DNA from: Trachelipus rathkii
Taxonomy: Eukaryota > Arthropoda > Malacostraca > Isopoda > Trachelipodidae
Length of the DNA: 18,272 nucleotides
Assembly: GCA_015478945.1 (NCBI GenBank)
Contig: JABUQX010131087.1
Location: 40,001 to 58,272 of the forward strand
Direction: 5' to 3'
The first letter of the stretch is position 1, and each line of letters opens with the position of its first letter. Shown here in pieces: positions 8,728-15,122 of the stretch. Below the pieces are notes generated by a model that saw nothing but the letters and a program-made list of their open reading frames with translations, did no database searches and was not told the DNA's origin. Position numbers and translations under genes: made by a program.

Positions 8728-9025
8728 ATTTTTTATATTTCTATTTTATATTTTACAATGTTCTAATATGTTGTTGAACGGGGTCCTGTTTCAGGACCCC
8801 GTTCTAAATTTAAATTTTTTATATTTCTATTTTATATTTTACAATGTTCTAATATGTTGTTGCCCCGTTCAAATTTAAAATTTTTATATTTTACAATGTT
8901 CTAATATGTTGTTGAACGGGGTCGCGTTTCGCGACCCCGTTCAAATTTAAAATTTTTATATTTTACAATGTTCTAATATGTTTTTCAAAGGGGGTCGCGT
9001 TTCGCTACCCCCTTTGAAAAACTTA
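8728..9025. repeat. Array of four AT-rich units carrying GC hairpins with TTT loops
   Basis: An AT-rich leader containing TTTTACAATGTTCTAATATG recurs four times. Three copies end in a strong hairpin with a TTT loop: 8776-8804 (13 bp perfect), 8912-8944 (15 bp perfect) and 8981-9021 (19 bp, one mismatch at 8996/9006). The second unit (near 8862-8870) keeps only the right arm CCCCGTTC. Stem sequences differ between units but the two arms change together, while the TTT loop is constant. The array fills the gap between the antisense BRO-N fragments and the ATPase promoter. Confidence 0.9.
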
Positions 9026-9063
9026 AAAATACTAAATATAGTTTGTTTAAACGAATACAATTA

Positions 9064-9083
9064 TTTTTTCTTTATAATAAATA
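9064..9083 (+). promoter_or_regulatory. Late-type promoter motif, packaging ATPase
   Basis: TTTTTTCTTTATAATAAATA directly before the ATG at 9084. A close variant of the consensus, with TTTA in place of TCTA. Confidence 0.65.
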
Positions 9084-9869
9084 ATGGAAAACATTTCTAT
9101 CCAGTGGAAAGATGAGAAGAGCAAAAATAATCAAGAACATCATTTCTTATTACCATCTCCTAACTGTAGAGCTCTAATTATTGGTGAGTCTGGATGCGGT
9201 AAAACGAATTTACTACTAAGAATGTTGCTTATGGATACGTGGTTAGATTATAATAATTTATTTGTTTTTGGAAAGTCTTTACACCAGCCAGAATATAAAT
9301 TAATAAAATCAGGATTTGATAAAGGATATAATAAAAGCGAAGTTCTTGAATTATTGGAGAAAGGAGGATGTGACATCGATTCATTTATTAGAAATCTGCC
9401 TAAAAAGAATAAAAAATCAAAATATAAGGTAGAATATTATGAAGATTCTTCCGAAATTCTAGACCCGAAGGATGTTAACAACAAGAAGAAAAATTTATTT
9501 GTATTTGATGATATAATGAATGATTCAAATCAAAGTAAAGCTGAAGATTATTATACGAGAGGAAGACATAATAATACAAGCTCTATTTATATTAGTCAAA
9601 ACTATTTTAAACTTCCTCGTCAAACAATACGATCCAATGCTAATGTATTTATATTGTTCTCATTGCCTATAAAAGATTTAGTTAATATTTTTAATGATTT
9701 CATTTCAAAAGATATGACGTGGGAAGAATTTCGTAATTATTGCGAAACTGCTTGGAAAGAACCATTTGGTTACATTGTTATAAATAAAAAATTACCACCA
9801 GGAGAAGGAAGATATCAAGCTAATTTTGACTCTATATATGTACCTAAAAAGTTTTTTCCTCTTAAATAA
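9084..9869 (+). CDS. FtsK/HerA-type genome packaging ATPase
   Basis: Motor that translocates element DNA into the capsid, member of the A32/FtsK-HerA group found in Mavericks, adintoviruses and nucleocytoplasmic large DNA viruses. Seen: Walker A GESGCGKT near residues 33-40, Walker B LFVFDD near residues 138-143, then the SSIYISQNYFKLPRQTIR block typical of these ATPases (sensor region). The length of 261 residues fits the family. The start is fixed by the promoter motif ending right at the ATG. The gene is intact. Its last codons (KKFFPLK) and stop are simultaneously the promoter motif of the next gene, and the next ATG follows the stop without a gap. Confidence 0.93.
   Translation: MENISIQWKDEKSKNNQEHHFLLPSPNCRALIIGESGCGKTNLLLRMLLMDTWLDYNNLFVFGKSLHQPEYKLIKSGFDKGYNKSEVLELLEKGGCDIDSFIRNLPKKNKKSKYKVEYYEDSSEILDPKDVNNKKKNLFVFDDIMNDSNQSKAEDYYTRGRHNNTSSIYISQNYFKLPRQTIRSNANVFILFSLPIKDLVNIFNDFISKDMTWEEFRNYCETAWKEPFGYIVINKKLPPGEGRYQANFDSIYVPKKFFPLK
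9852..9869 (+). promoter_or_regulatory. Late-type promoter motif inside the ATPase 3' end, PLA2 gene
   Basis: TTTTTTCCTCTTAAATAA followed immediately by ATG at 9870. It overlaps the last codons and stop of the ATPase gene. Confidence 0.65.
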
Positions 9870-10433
9870 ATGTATATTTACAATACAACTCGAAAAGTTT
9901 ATAAAGAAAATTTCATTGAGAAAAATTCAATAATCTTAACCCTTGAAAATCAAAAATATATTAATGAATTGAAATTATTTTTAAAGACGAAAACTGGTTC
10001 AGGATTGTTAAATTCGGCGTTGAAGAAACTTCCTTTACCAGAAATGCATTTAAATTTACCTAATAATGTTTCATCGGAAAATATTGAAAACGGATCGTTT
10101 AGGAATACAGGAAAATATTCATATTGCGGTCCAGGTACGAAAGTACAAAAAAGATTAAAAGAAGGATATAATGGTGTTAACAGTTTAGATAAGGCCTGTA
10201 AACAACATGATATAAATTATTTAAAACATAAAAATACGAAAGAGAGAAATGCGGCAGATGATTTATTAGCAAAACAAGCGAGTGAAATTGCGTTAGATCC
10301 TAATGAACCAGAGTACGTTAGAAAAGACGCGAGATTAGTCACAGGATTTATGGGAATGAAATCAAGATTCGGAATGGGTTTACCATCAAAAAACGGGGTA
10401 AAGAGCTCGCGAAATCGGGCTCTGAAAAATTGA
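9870..10433 (+). CDS. Parvovirus-type phospholipase A2 domain protein
   Basis: Likely a minor virion protein that opens endosomal membranes, the known role of the parvoviral VP1 PLA2 domain. Seen: calcium-binding loop YCGPGT (85-90) and the catalytic LDKACKQHD block with His 113-Asp 114. GSGLLNSALKKLPLPEMHLNLP-type text upstream (43-64) matches the lead-in seen in Maverick PLA2 proteins. At 187 residues it is intact. The C-terminal tail is basic. Codons 173-175 form the sequence A AAA AAC in phase, and a stem-loop lies just before the TGA stop, so a fraction of ribosomes may shift -1 into the integrase frame. PLA2 genes are a regular but not universal part of Mavericks and adintoviruses. Confidence 0.9.
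   Translation: MYIYNTTRKVYKENFIEKNSIILTLENQKYINELKLFLKTKTGSGLLNSALKKLPLPEMHLNLPNNVSSENIENGSFRNTGKYSYCGPGTKVQKRLKEGYNGVNSLDKACKQHDINYLKHKNTKERNAADDLLAKQASEIALDPNEPEYVRKDARLVTGFMGMKSRFGMGLPSKNGVKSSRNRALKN
10388..10423 (+). promoter_or_regulatory. Predicted -1 ribosomal frameshift element (PLA2 to integrase)
   Basis: The slippery heptamer A AAA AAC (10388-10394) is in phase with PLA2 codons TCA AAA AAC. A 7-base spacer (GGGGTAA) follows, then a stem-loop: AGAGCTCG (10402-10409) pairs with CGGGCTCT (10416-10423) with one G-U pair and the loop CGAAAT. The -1 frame is open from 10322 through the whole integrase. The integrase has no ATG near its start and no promoter motif. All three parts of a classical frameshift signal are present at canonical spacing, but function is a prediction. 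Confidence 0.6.
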
Positions 10434-11440
10434 GAGAATTATATTATAATCCTAAAACTGGATACTCTGGAATCAATGATTTAGTACGAAAAAGCGAGTT
10501 ATCTTCTAAGATAGTTAAGGACTGGTTAGATCATCAAAACGTTTACACATTGCATAAACCGATAAGACATAAATTTTCAACGAGAAGAGTGATGGTCTCT
10601 AGTGTTGATGATCAATGGCAAGCTGATTTAGTAGACATGCAAAAATATAAATCTCAGAATAAAAATATAAATTACGTATTAACAGTTATAGATATATTCA
10701 GTAAATACGCTTGGGCTACTCCTATTAAAAAGAAAACTGGAAATGATATCGCAGAGGCATTTCAAAATATATTTAAGGAAAGAATTCCTAGAAAAATACA
10801 TACAGATAAAGGACTCGAATTCATAAATAAACCAACTCAAGAGCTATTTAGAAAACATAGAATACATTGGTTCGCTACAGAGAATGAAACGAAAGCTCAA
10901 GTAGTAGAAAGATTTAACAGAACTTTAAAATCTAAAATGTGGAAATATTTTACAGAAAACAAAACAAAGAAATGGGTTGATATTCTCCCTAATTTGGTAA
11001 AAAATTATAATACAAGTTCTCATAGAAGTATTAAAATGACTCCTGAACAAGGATCTCTTGAGAAGAATAGTAAAGTTGTGTATGAAAATTTATTTCCTCC
11101 TACTAAGTCTAAACTTAGGAAACCAAAATTTAACCTTAGTGATAGAGTAAGAATCAGCAGAAAATATAAAGATTTTAGAAAAGGTTATCTTCCAAACTTT
11201 ACAGAAGAAATATTTATTATATCTGAAGTATTGAAAACAAATCCTATAACTTATAAAATAAGAGACATGAGTGATGAAGAGATTATTGGAAGTTTTTATG
11301 AACAAGAAATGGTGAAATATGAAAGTGAATTATACGAGGTTGAAAAAATATTAAAAAGAAATAAAGAGAAAATATTAGTTAAATGGAAAGGATACAATAC
11401 AACATCTTGGATAAAAGAAAAAGACTTAACGGAAATATAG
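10430..11440 (+). CDS. Retroviral-like (DDE) integrase with chromodomain
   Basis: Inserts element DNA into host chromosomes. Seen: RNase H-fold catalytic core with a first Asp in WQADLVDM (Asp 66, numbering from 10430), a second in HTDKGLEF (Asp 126) and Glu 160 in AQVVERFNR, i.e. DD(33)E. An SH3-like region follows (near 250-290), then a C-terminal chromodomain (YEVEKILKRN...LVKWKGY, about 302-336). The reading frame is intact. The codon at 10430 is TTG, not ATG; the frame is open upstream to a TAG at 10319-10321 with no ATG, and the first internal ATG (10592) would remove about 54 residues. No promoter motif precedes it, unlike the other genes. The best explanation is expression as a -1 frameshift extension of the PLA2 protein. 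Loss of an ancestral ATG or a non-AUG start are alternatives. Confidence 0.92.
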   Translation: MRELYYNPKTGYSGINDLVRKSELSSKIVKDWLDHQNVYTLHKPIRHKFSTRRVMVSSVDDQWQADLVDMQKYKSQNKNINYVLTVIDIFSKYAWATPIKKKTGNDIAEAFQNIFKERIPRKIHTDKGLEFINKPTQELFRKHRIHWFATENETKAQVVERFNRTLKSKMWKYFTENKTKKWVDILPNLVKNYNTSSHRSIKMTPEQGSLEKNSKVVYENLFPPTKSKLRKPKFNLSDRVRISRKYKDFRKGYLPNFTEEIFIISEVLKTNPITYKIRDMSDEEIIGSFYEQEMVKYESELYEVEKILKRNKEKILVKWKGYNTTSWIKEKDLTEI

Positions 11441-11489
11441 AACGTGAAACGGTAAACAGCTAAGCAGCAGAAACAGGAAACAGCTAAAC

Positions 11490-11604
11490 ATCAAACATCA
11501 AACAGTTAAACATCAACAAACAGTTAAACGGCTTTACGAAACAGATATCCTATGTAAACGGAACGCGAAACGCGGTTAGATGTTTAACTGTTGCGATGTT
11601 TGAT
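11490..11604. terminator. Long imperfect stem-loop after the integrase (candidate 3' end signal)
   Basis: ATCAAACATC/AACAGTTAAACATC text at 11490-11514 is the reverse complement of 11579-11604 apart from a short mismatch or bulge, giving a stem of about 25 bp. The loop contains a smaller CGCG-AAA-CGCG hairpin (11564-11574). It fills the non-coding gap between the integrase stop and the next promoter. The stretch 11441-11520 is a run of quasi-repeats in AAAC. Confidence 0.45.
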
Positions 11605-11622
11605 ATTCGCTTTGTTCCGATG

Positions 11623-11640
11623 TTTTTCTCTATAATAAAT
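11623..11640 (+). promoter_or_regulatory. Late-type promoter motif, conserved Maverick protein
   Basis: TTTTTCTCTATAATAAAT directly before the ATG at 11641. This decides the start in favour of 11641 over the in-frame ATG at 11596. Confidence 0.7.
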
Positions 11641-11955
11641 ATGGCATACGTTAATATTAAAGAAAAATCTGATTTGGTAAATATTAGAAAGAAACTTCAG
11701 AAAAGATTTTTAAACGAAAAATTAGGTGAACAAGATATCCATCAAGAAAATATTAAACTACTACAACCATTATTTGAACCGATTAAGGATATAACTACAC
11801 ATCAAAAAGAAATACTTCAAACTCAACCAACACTACCAGCTCTTACTTCACGTCAAGTTCCTTTAGCTATTGAAGAAGTATCAGCATCACCTAGCTCTCC
11901 TAAATATAAATTTACAAAGTTAGGAAAAATAGCTGGAAAATATATTTGCAAGTAA
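11641..11955 (+). CDS. Conserved Maverick/adintovirus protein, N-terminal part
   Basis: This is the first part of a gene broken by a frameshift near 11940-11952. It is charged and helical at the start (IRKKLQKRF, LGEQDIHQENIKLLQPL), then low-complexity Thr/Pro/Ser text, then YKFTKLGKIAGKY, which in related elements leads into a conserved C-terminal domain. From memory, arthropod and cnidarian Mavericks carry one protein with this order. Its role is not established; a virion or core function is plausible because it sits next to the penton and major capsid genes. A partial second copy of residues ~15-78, about 94% identical in DNA, lies at the window end. Confidence 0.6.
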   Translation: MAYVNIKEKSDLVNIRKKLQKRFLNEKLGEQDIHQENIKLLQPLFEPIKDITTHQKEILQTQPTLPALTSRQVPLAIEEVSASPSSPKYKFTKLGKIAGKYICK

Positions 11956-12584
11956 TTTATTATCCTAATAAATATGACAACGCATTCGGTATTAAAATGA
12001 CAGAAGGAGGTGATAATTTTAAATTAGGTAACACAACAGTTAAAATTGATGGTAATAATTTAATTATTGATAAAACCCAATACATCGGTACTGAAGGTCT
12101 ATGGAAACTTCTAACCTTGAAAAATCCTGGAGAAGTTTCCGTAAATGACTATAATAATTATAAGAAAATAATGATTCAAACTAAAGCGTTTTTTAGATAC
12201 GATGGAAGTACTGCTAAATCGAATAAGGGTGATAAATATAAGATGTTTATTAAACCAATATATGATGAATATAAATTGCTTGATGAATTAAAATCAGAAT
12301 TACGTCAGAAAGTAAGAACACCAAGAAGAAGCAGTGTTGGAGATACTCCTCGAAGAACTAGTGTAGGAGACGTACCTGAAATATCAGGTACGGGATTTAA
12401 ATTTTTACCTTCAGATCCTAATGAGCTTGTTAATAAACATAGAATATTATTTTCAGAAATCCAATCGGGTAATATTAATGTATTTAATGAGTTACAAGCT
12501 ATTAATGATGAACTGTTAAGATTAGGTATATTTGATACAGATTTAATAAAATCTTTAAATAACTTTTTTCTCTATAATAAATGA
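11946..12584 (+). pseudogene. Conserved Maverick/adintovirus protein, C-terminal part in shifted frame
   Basis: This frame carries the conserved block YDNAFGIK...IDGNNLIIDKTQYIGTEGLWKLLTLKNP, followed by a NDYNNYKKIMIQTKAF segment, which I recognise as the C-terminal domain of the same Maverick protein. It then has an Arg/Ser-rich tail with a short duplication (TPRRSSVGD / TPRRTSVGD). It has no ATG at its beginning (11946 is TTG) and no promoter motif, so it is the displaced continuation of the gene starting at 11641. The offset is -1 (or +2). No canonical slippery heptamer is in phase near the junction, so mutation or a sequencing error is likelier than programmed shifting. Its 3' end encodes NNFFLYNK, which doubles as the penton promoter, and its TGA overlaps the penton ATG. 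Confidence 0.6.
12564..12580 (+). promoter_or_regulatory. Late-type promoter motif inside the upstream gene end, penton
   Basis: TTTTTTCTCTATAATAA followed by ATG at 12581. TCTA begins exactly 10 bases before the ATG. Confidence 0.7.
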
Positions 12585-13279
12585 GCATTGTGTTATCTAG
12601 TAATACATCTGATTTCAAATATAATTTTTACCCTTCTTTAAAATTAGAAAAGGGTAAAACACATGAAATAGCTTTATTAAATATAAATACGTATAATTCA
12701 GTACCAAATATTGATGAATCAAATAATAAATTTGCATATGATTATAACGGTAAAGTTTTTGAAATATTATTTCCAACAGGAGCTTATGAAATCAAAGCAA
12801 TTAATAATTACATTCAAGAACATCTTGTTAAAAATAAGCATTCAGAAGCATTCAGTATTGAAGCAAACCACATAACTATGAAATGTATTATTCATGTTAA
12901 GAATGCTAATTTTATTATATATTTCAATGAAAAGTCGTTTAAAAATCTTTTAGGATTTAGAGGGGATACTATTGAAGGCATTGGAAAACATGAAAGTGAA
13001 AACATTGTTAATATTTCACCAGTAAATTCTATCTTAGTTAATTGTGATATTATAGAAGGTTCTTATCTTAATGGACATCAAAAACCAATTTTGTATAGTT
13101 TCTTTCCTGATGTTCCTCCCGGTTATAAAATAAATGAGAGACCTAATACAGTAGTATATCTACCGATAACAATTCCAACTGTTAATTTAATTCATATTTG
13201 GCTTACTGATCAATATCATAAACCATTAAATCTTCGAGGAGAAGAAATAACTATTCGATTACATTTAAAATCAATATAA
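12581..13279 (+). CDS. Penton (minor capsid) protein
   Basis: Single jelly-roll capsid vertex protein of the Maverick/adintovirus/virophage lineage. The N-terminus (LSSNTSDFKYNFYPSLKL, then HEIALLNINTYNSVPNID) is the characteristic opening of this family: unmatched strands, then the nuclear-style IALLNI strand. The later FPTGAYEIKAINNYIQE block and the closing LHIWLTDQ-like segment (near 205-212) also fit. At 232 residues it has family length and is intact. The start is fixed by the promoter motif and overlaps the TGA of the upstream frame. It precedes the major capsid gene, the usual pairing. Confidence 0.85.
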   Translation: MSIVLSSNTSDFKYNFYPSLKLEKGKTHEIALLNINTYNSVPNIDESNNKFAYDYNGKVFEILFPTGAYEIKAINNYIQEHLVKNKHSEAFSIEANHITMKCIIHVKNANFIIYFNEKSFKNLLGFRGDTIEGIGKHESENIVNISPVNSILVNCDIIEGSYLNGHQKPILYSFFPDVPPGYKINERPNTVVYLPITIPTVNLIHIWLTDQYHKPLNLRGEEITIRLHLKSI

Positions 13280-13281
13280 AC

Positions 13282-13301
13282 TTTTTTTCTCTCTATAATA
13301 A
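13282..13301 (+). promoter_or_regulatory. Late-type promoter motif, major capsid protein
   Basis: A seven-T run then CTCTCTATAATAA directly before the ATG at 13302. It lies in the 22-base gap after the penton stop. Confidence 0.7.
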
Positions 13302-14627
13302 ATGGAGCATAATTTAAATTGGAAGGAATCATCAGAAATAGATGATTCAATTAAAAGATTCGAATATCAAGAATACGAACCTTATACAGGAGTTGATTTA
13401 AATACACCCAGTGATATAAGAATATCAGTTCAAAATCAGGATGAATTTTTACTACCTTCTAGAAGTTATATTTATATCGAGGGATCTTTAAAAAAAGAAG
13501 ATGGATCAACATTTGAAAAAGATCAACCTGGAACTGGAACTGGATCAGGAAAAGAATTATATATAAACATAATTAATAACGGAATCATGTACTTATTTTC
13601 AAGAGTTGAATATCAACTTGGAAATAAAAGTATGGAAGAATATCCAAATCCTGGACAAGCATCAACTATGAAAGGACTTTTAACATATCCTCTCAATTAT
13701 TTAGAAGGTATGAATTTTATGTGGTCACCTGATAAATGTGATAAAGTATGTCCAAAAATTAATAATTCTGGATATATGGAGAGACACAAATACTTATTTA
13801 AGAACTCATCTGGAAATTTTAGTGTAGCTATTCCATTAAGTCATATATTTGGATTTTGCGAAAATTATGATAAAGTAATTTATGGCATAAAACATCAGCT
13901 TACATTAAGAAGAAAAGAAGATGATAATGATGTTATATTAAAATCGTCAGATAAAAACGATGATGGTACTTATAAAGTTCCTGATGGTAAAATTATTTTA
14001 TCGAGAATAGTATGGAGAATCCCACACGTAACACTTACAGATGAATATTCAATAAAACTGTATAAAGATATTCAAAATAAAGTTACATTAAATATTAATT
14101 TTTTGAATAGACAGTGTGAATCTATAGAAGTAAATCAAGGACAACAACAATTCGATTGGAGATTAAATGTTACAGCCGGATCTGAGAAACCTCGATTTAT
14201 AATTTTAGCTTTTCAAGAAACAAATGGTGATAATCAAATTATGAATAGAGGTATATTTAATCATTGTAATATAACTAACGCATTTGTTCAGTTAAATAGC
14301 GAAAGATATCCAGAAATGGATCTTCGACTTGATTTTAATGAGAATTATTATACAACCGCTTATAAAATGCTATCAGATTATTCTAATCATATACTTAATA
14401 AAGAAAATTGTTCTATTAGTTTAATAGAATATCAAAATTTGTATCCATTGCTAGTATTTGATGTAAGTAGACAATCTGAAAAAATAAAAAATTCAGTTAC
14501 AGATATTAAAATAAGAGCAACTTTTAAGAAAAATATATCAAAACCTACAAAGGCTTATGCATTAGTATTATCAGATCGACTTGTGAAACTACAATCTGAT
14601 GGAAATAAAATGAATATCGCTTTTTAA
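13302..14627 (+). CDS. Major capsid protein (hexon-like, double jelly roll)
   Basis: Forms the icosahedral capsid shell; Maverick/adintovirus double jelly-roll family. Seen: the opening IKRFEYQEYEPYTGVDLN, the segment LLPSRSYIYIEGSL of the first barrel, INNGIMYLFSRVEYQLG, the YPNPGQASTMKGLLTYP block, FSVAIPLSHIFGFCENYDKVIYG, then WRIPHVTLTDE and the second barrel with FDWRLNVTAG and the C-terminal YPLLVFDVSRQSE. These blocks match the family order. At 441 residues it is a compact but complete member. The gene is intact. The stop is followed almost directly by the next promoter motif. Confidence 0.9.
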   Translation: MEHNLNWKESSEIDDSIKRFEYQEYEPYTGVDLNTPSDIRISVQNQDEFLLPSRSYIYIEGSLKKEDGSTFEKDQPGTGTGSGKELYINIINNGIMYLFSRVEYQLGNKSMEEYPNPGQASTMKGLLTYPLNYLEGMNFMWSPDKCDKVCPKINNSGYMERHKYLFKNSSGNFSVAIPLSHIFGFCENYDKVIYGIKHQLTLRRKEDDNDVILKSSDKNDDGTYKVPDGKIILSRIVWRIPHVTLTDEYSIKLYKDIQNKVTLNINFLNRQCESIEVNQGQQQFDWRLNVTAGSEKPRFIILAFQETNGDNQIMNRGIFNHCNITNAFVQLNSERYPEMDLRLDFNENYYTTAYKMLSDYSNHILNKENCSISLIEYQNLYPLLVFDVSRQSEKIKNSVTDIKIRATFKKNISKPTKAYALVLSDRLVKLQSDGNKMNIAF

Positions 14628-14645
14628 TTTTTTTCTCTTAAATAA
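14628..14645 (+). promoter_or_regulatory. Late-type promoter motif, zinc ribbon gene
   Basis: TTTTTTTCTCTTAAATAA followed by ATG at 14646. This is the TTAAATAA sub-type. Confidence 0.65.
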
Positions 14646-14789
14646 ATGAGGTATTACTGTATTCATTGTAGAAAAATAACAAATACTGAAAATGTTCAAA
14701 AGGTTATGACAAATAAAAGTAGTATGCTTAGAGGTATATGTTTAGAATGTGGAAGAATAAAAACTCAATTTACTTCTAATAAAATATAA
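14646..14789 (+). CDS. 47-residue zinc ribbon protein (DUF5679-like)
   Basis: A very small gene supported by the promoter motif directly before its ATG and by its sequence. It has YCIHC near the start (Cys 5 and Cys 8), a basic middle, then [10 protein letters not shown] (Cys 32 and Cys 35) and KTQF. Two CxxC pairs, a KxV...K linker and an RGxCxxCG block match the DUF5679 zinc-ribbon family found in Mavericks, phages and large DNA viruses. Function unknown; nucleic-acid binding is the usual guess for such ribbons. It is followed by a strong hairpin (14822) and an AT microsatellite. Confidence 0.75.
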   Translation: MRYYCIHCRKITNTENVQKVMTNKSSMLRGICLECGRIKTQFTSNKI

Positions 14790-14821
14790 AATTTATAAAA
14801 AAATATATATATATATAAAGA

Positions 14822-14851
14822 TTTGACCATCGCCTTGAGGCTATGGTCAAA
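14822..14851. terminator. Hairpin after the zinc ribbon gene (candidate 3' end signal)
   Basis: TTTGACCATCGCCT pairs with AGGCTATGGTCAAA around a tiny loop, with one C/T mismatch. It lies 33 bases after the stop and shares TTGACCAT...ATGGT with the hairpin after the polymerase. GGAGTTACGTTTAAAATATA follows, text also found just before the 8074 hairpin. Confidence 0.5.
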
Positions 14852-14865
14852 AAGGAGTTACGTTT

Positions 14866-14971
<106 letters not shown>

Positions 14972-15103
14972 GTAGATGCTGCTCCACTTTTTATAAAAAT
15001 ATATATATATATATAGTTTGCAGTAAATTTGAAAAGGAACAACACAAAAATTTAGATAATTAAAAAAGGAAAAAATTATATATAAAATTTTATATATAAT
15101 AAC

Positions 15104-15122
15104 TTTTTTTCTTCTTAAATAA
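15104..15122 (+). promoter_or_regulatory. Late-type promoter motif, protease
   Basis: TTTTTTTCTTCTTAAATAA followed by ATG at 15123. TTAAATAA sub-type. Confidence 0.65.

Noticed and set aside
8728..9025. CRISPR array
   Set aside because: The repeats are long, AT-rich and of unequal spacing with palindromic GC inserts, there are no unique spacers of constant length, and the setting is eukaryotic.
11596..11640. Earlier in-frame ATG at 11596 as the start of the conserved Maverick protein
   Set aside because: It would lie upstream of and within the promoter motif. Every other gene starts at the ATG directly after the motif.
11930..11960. Programmed -1 frameshift in the conserved Maverick protein gene
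   Set aside because: The direction would fit, but no canonical slippery heptamer or clear downstream stem is present.
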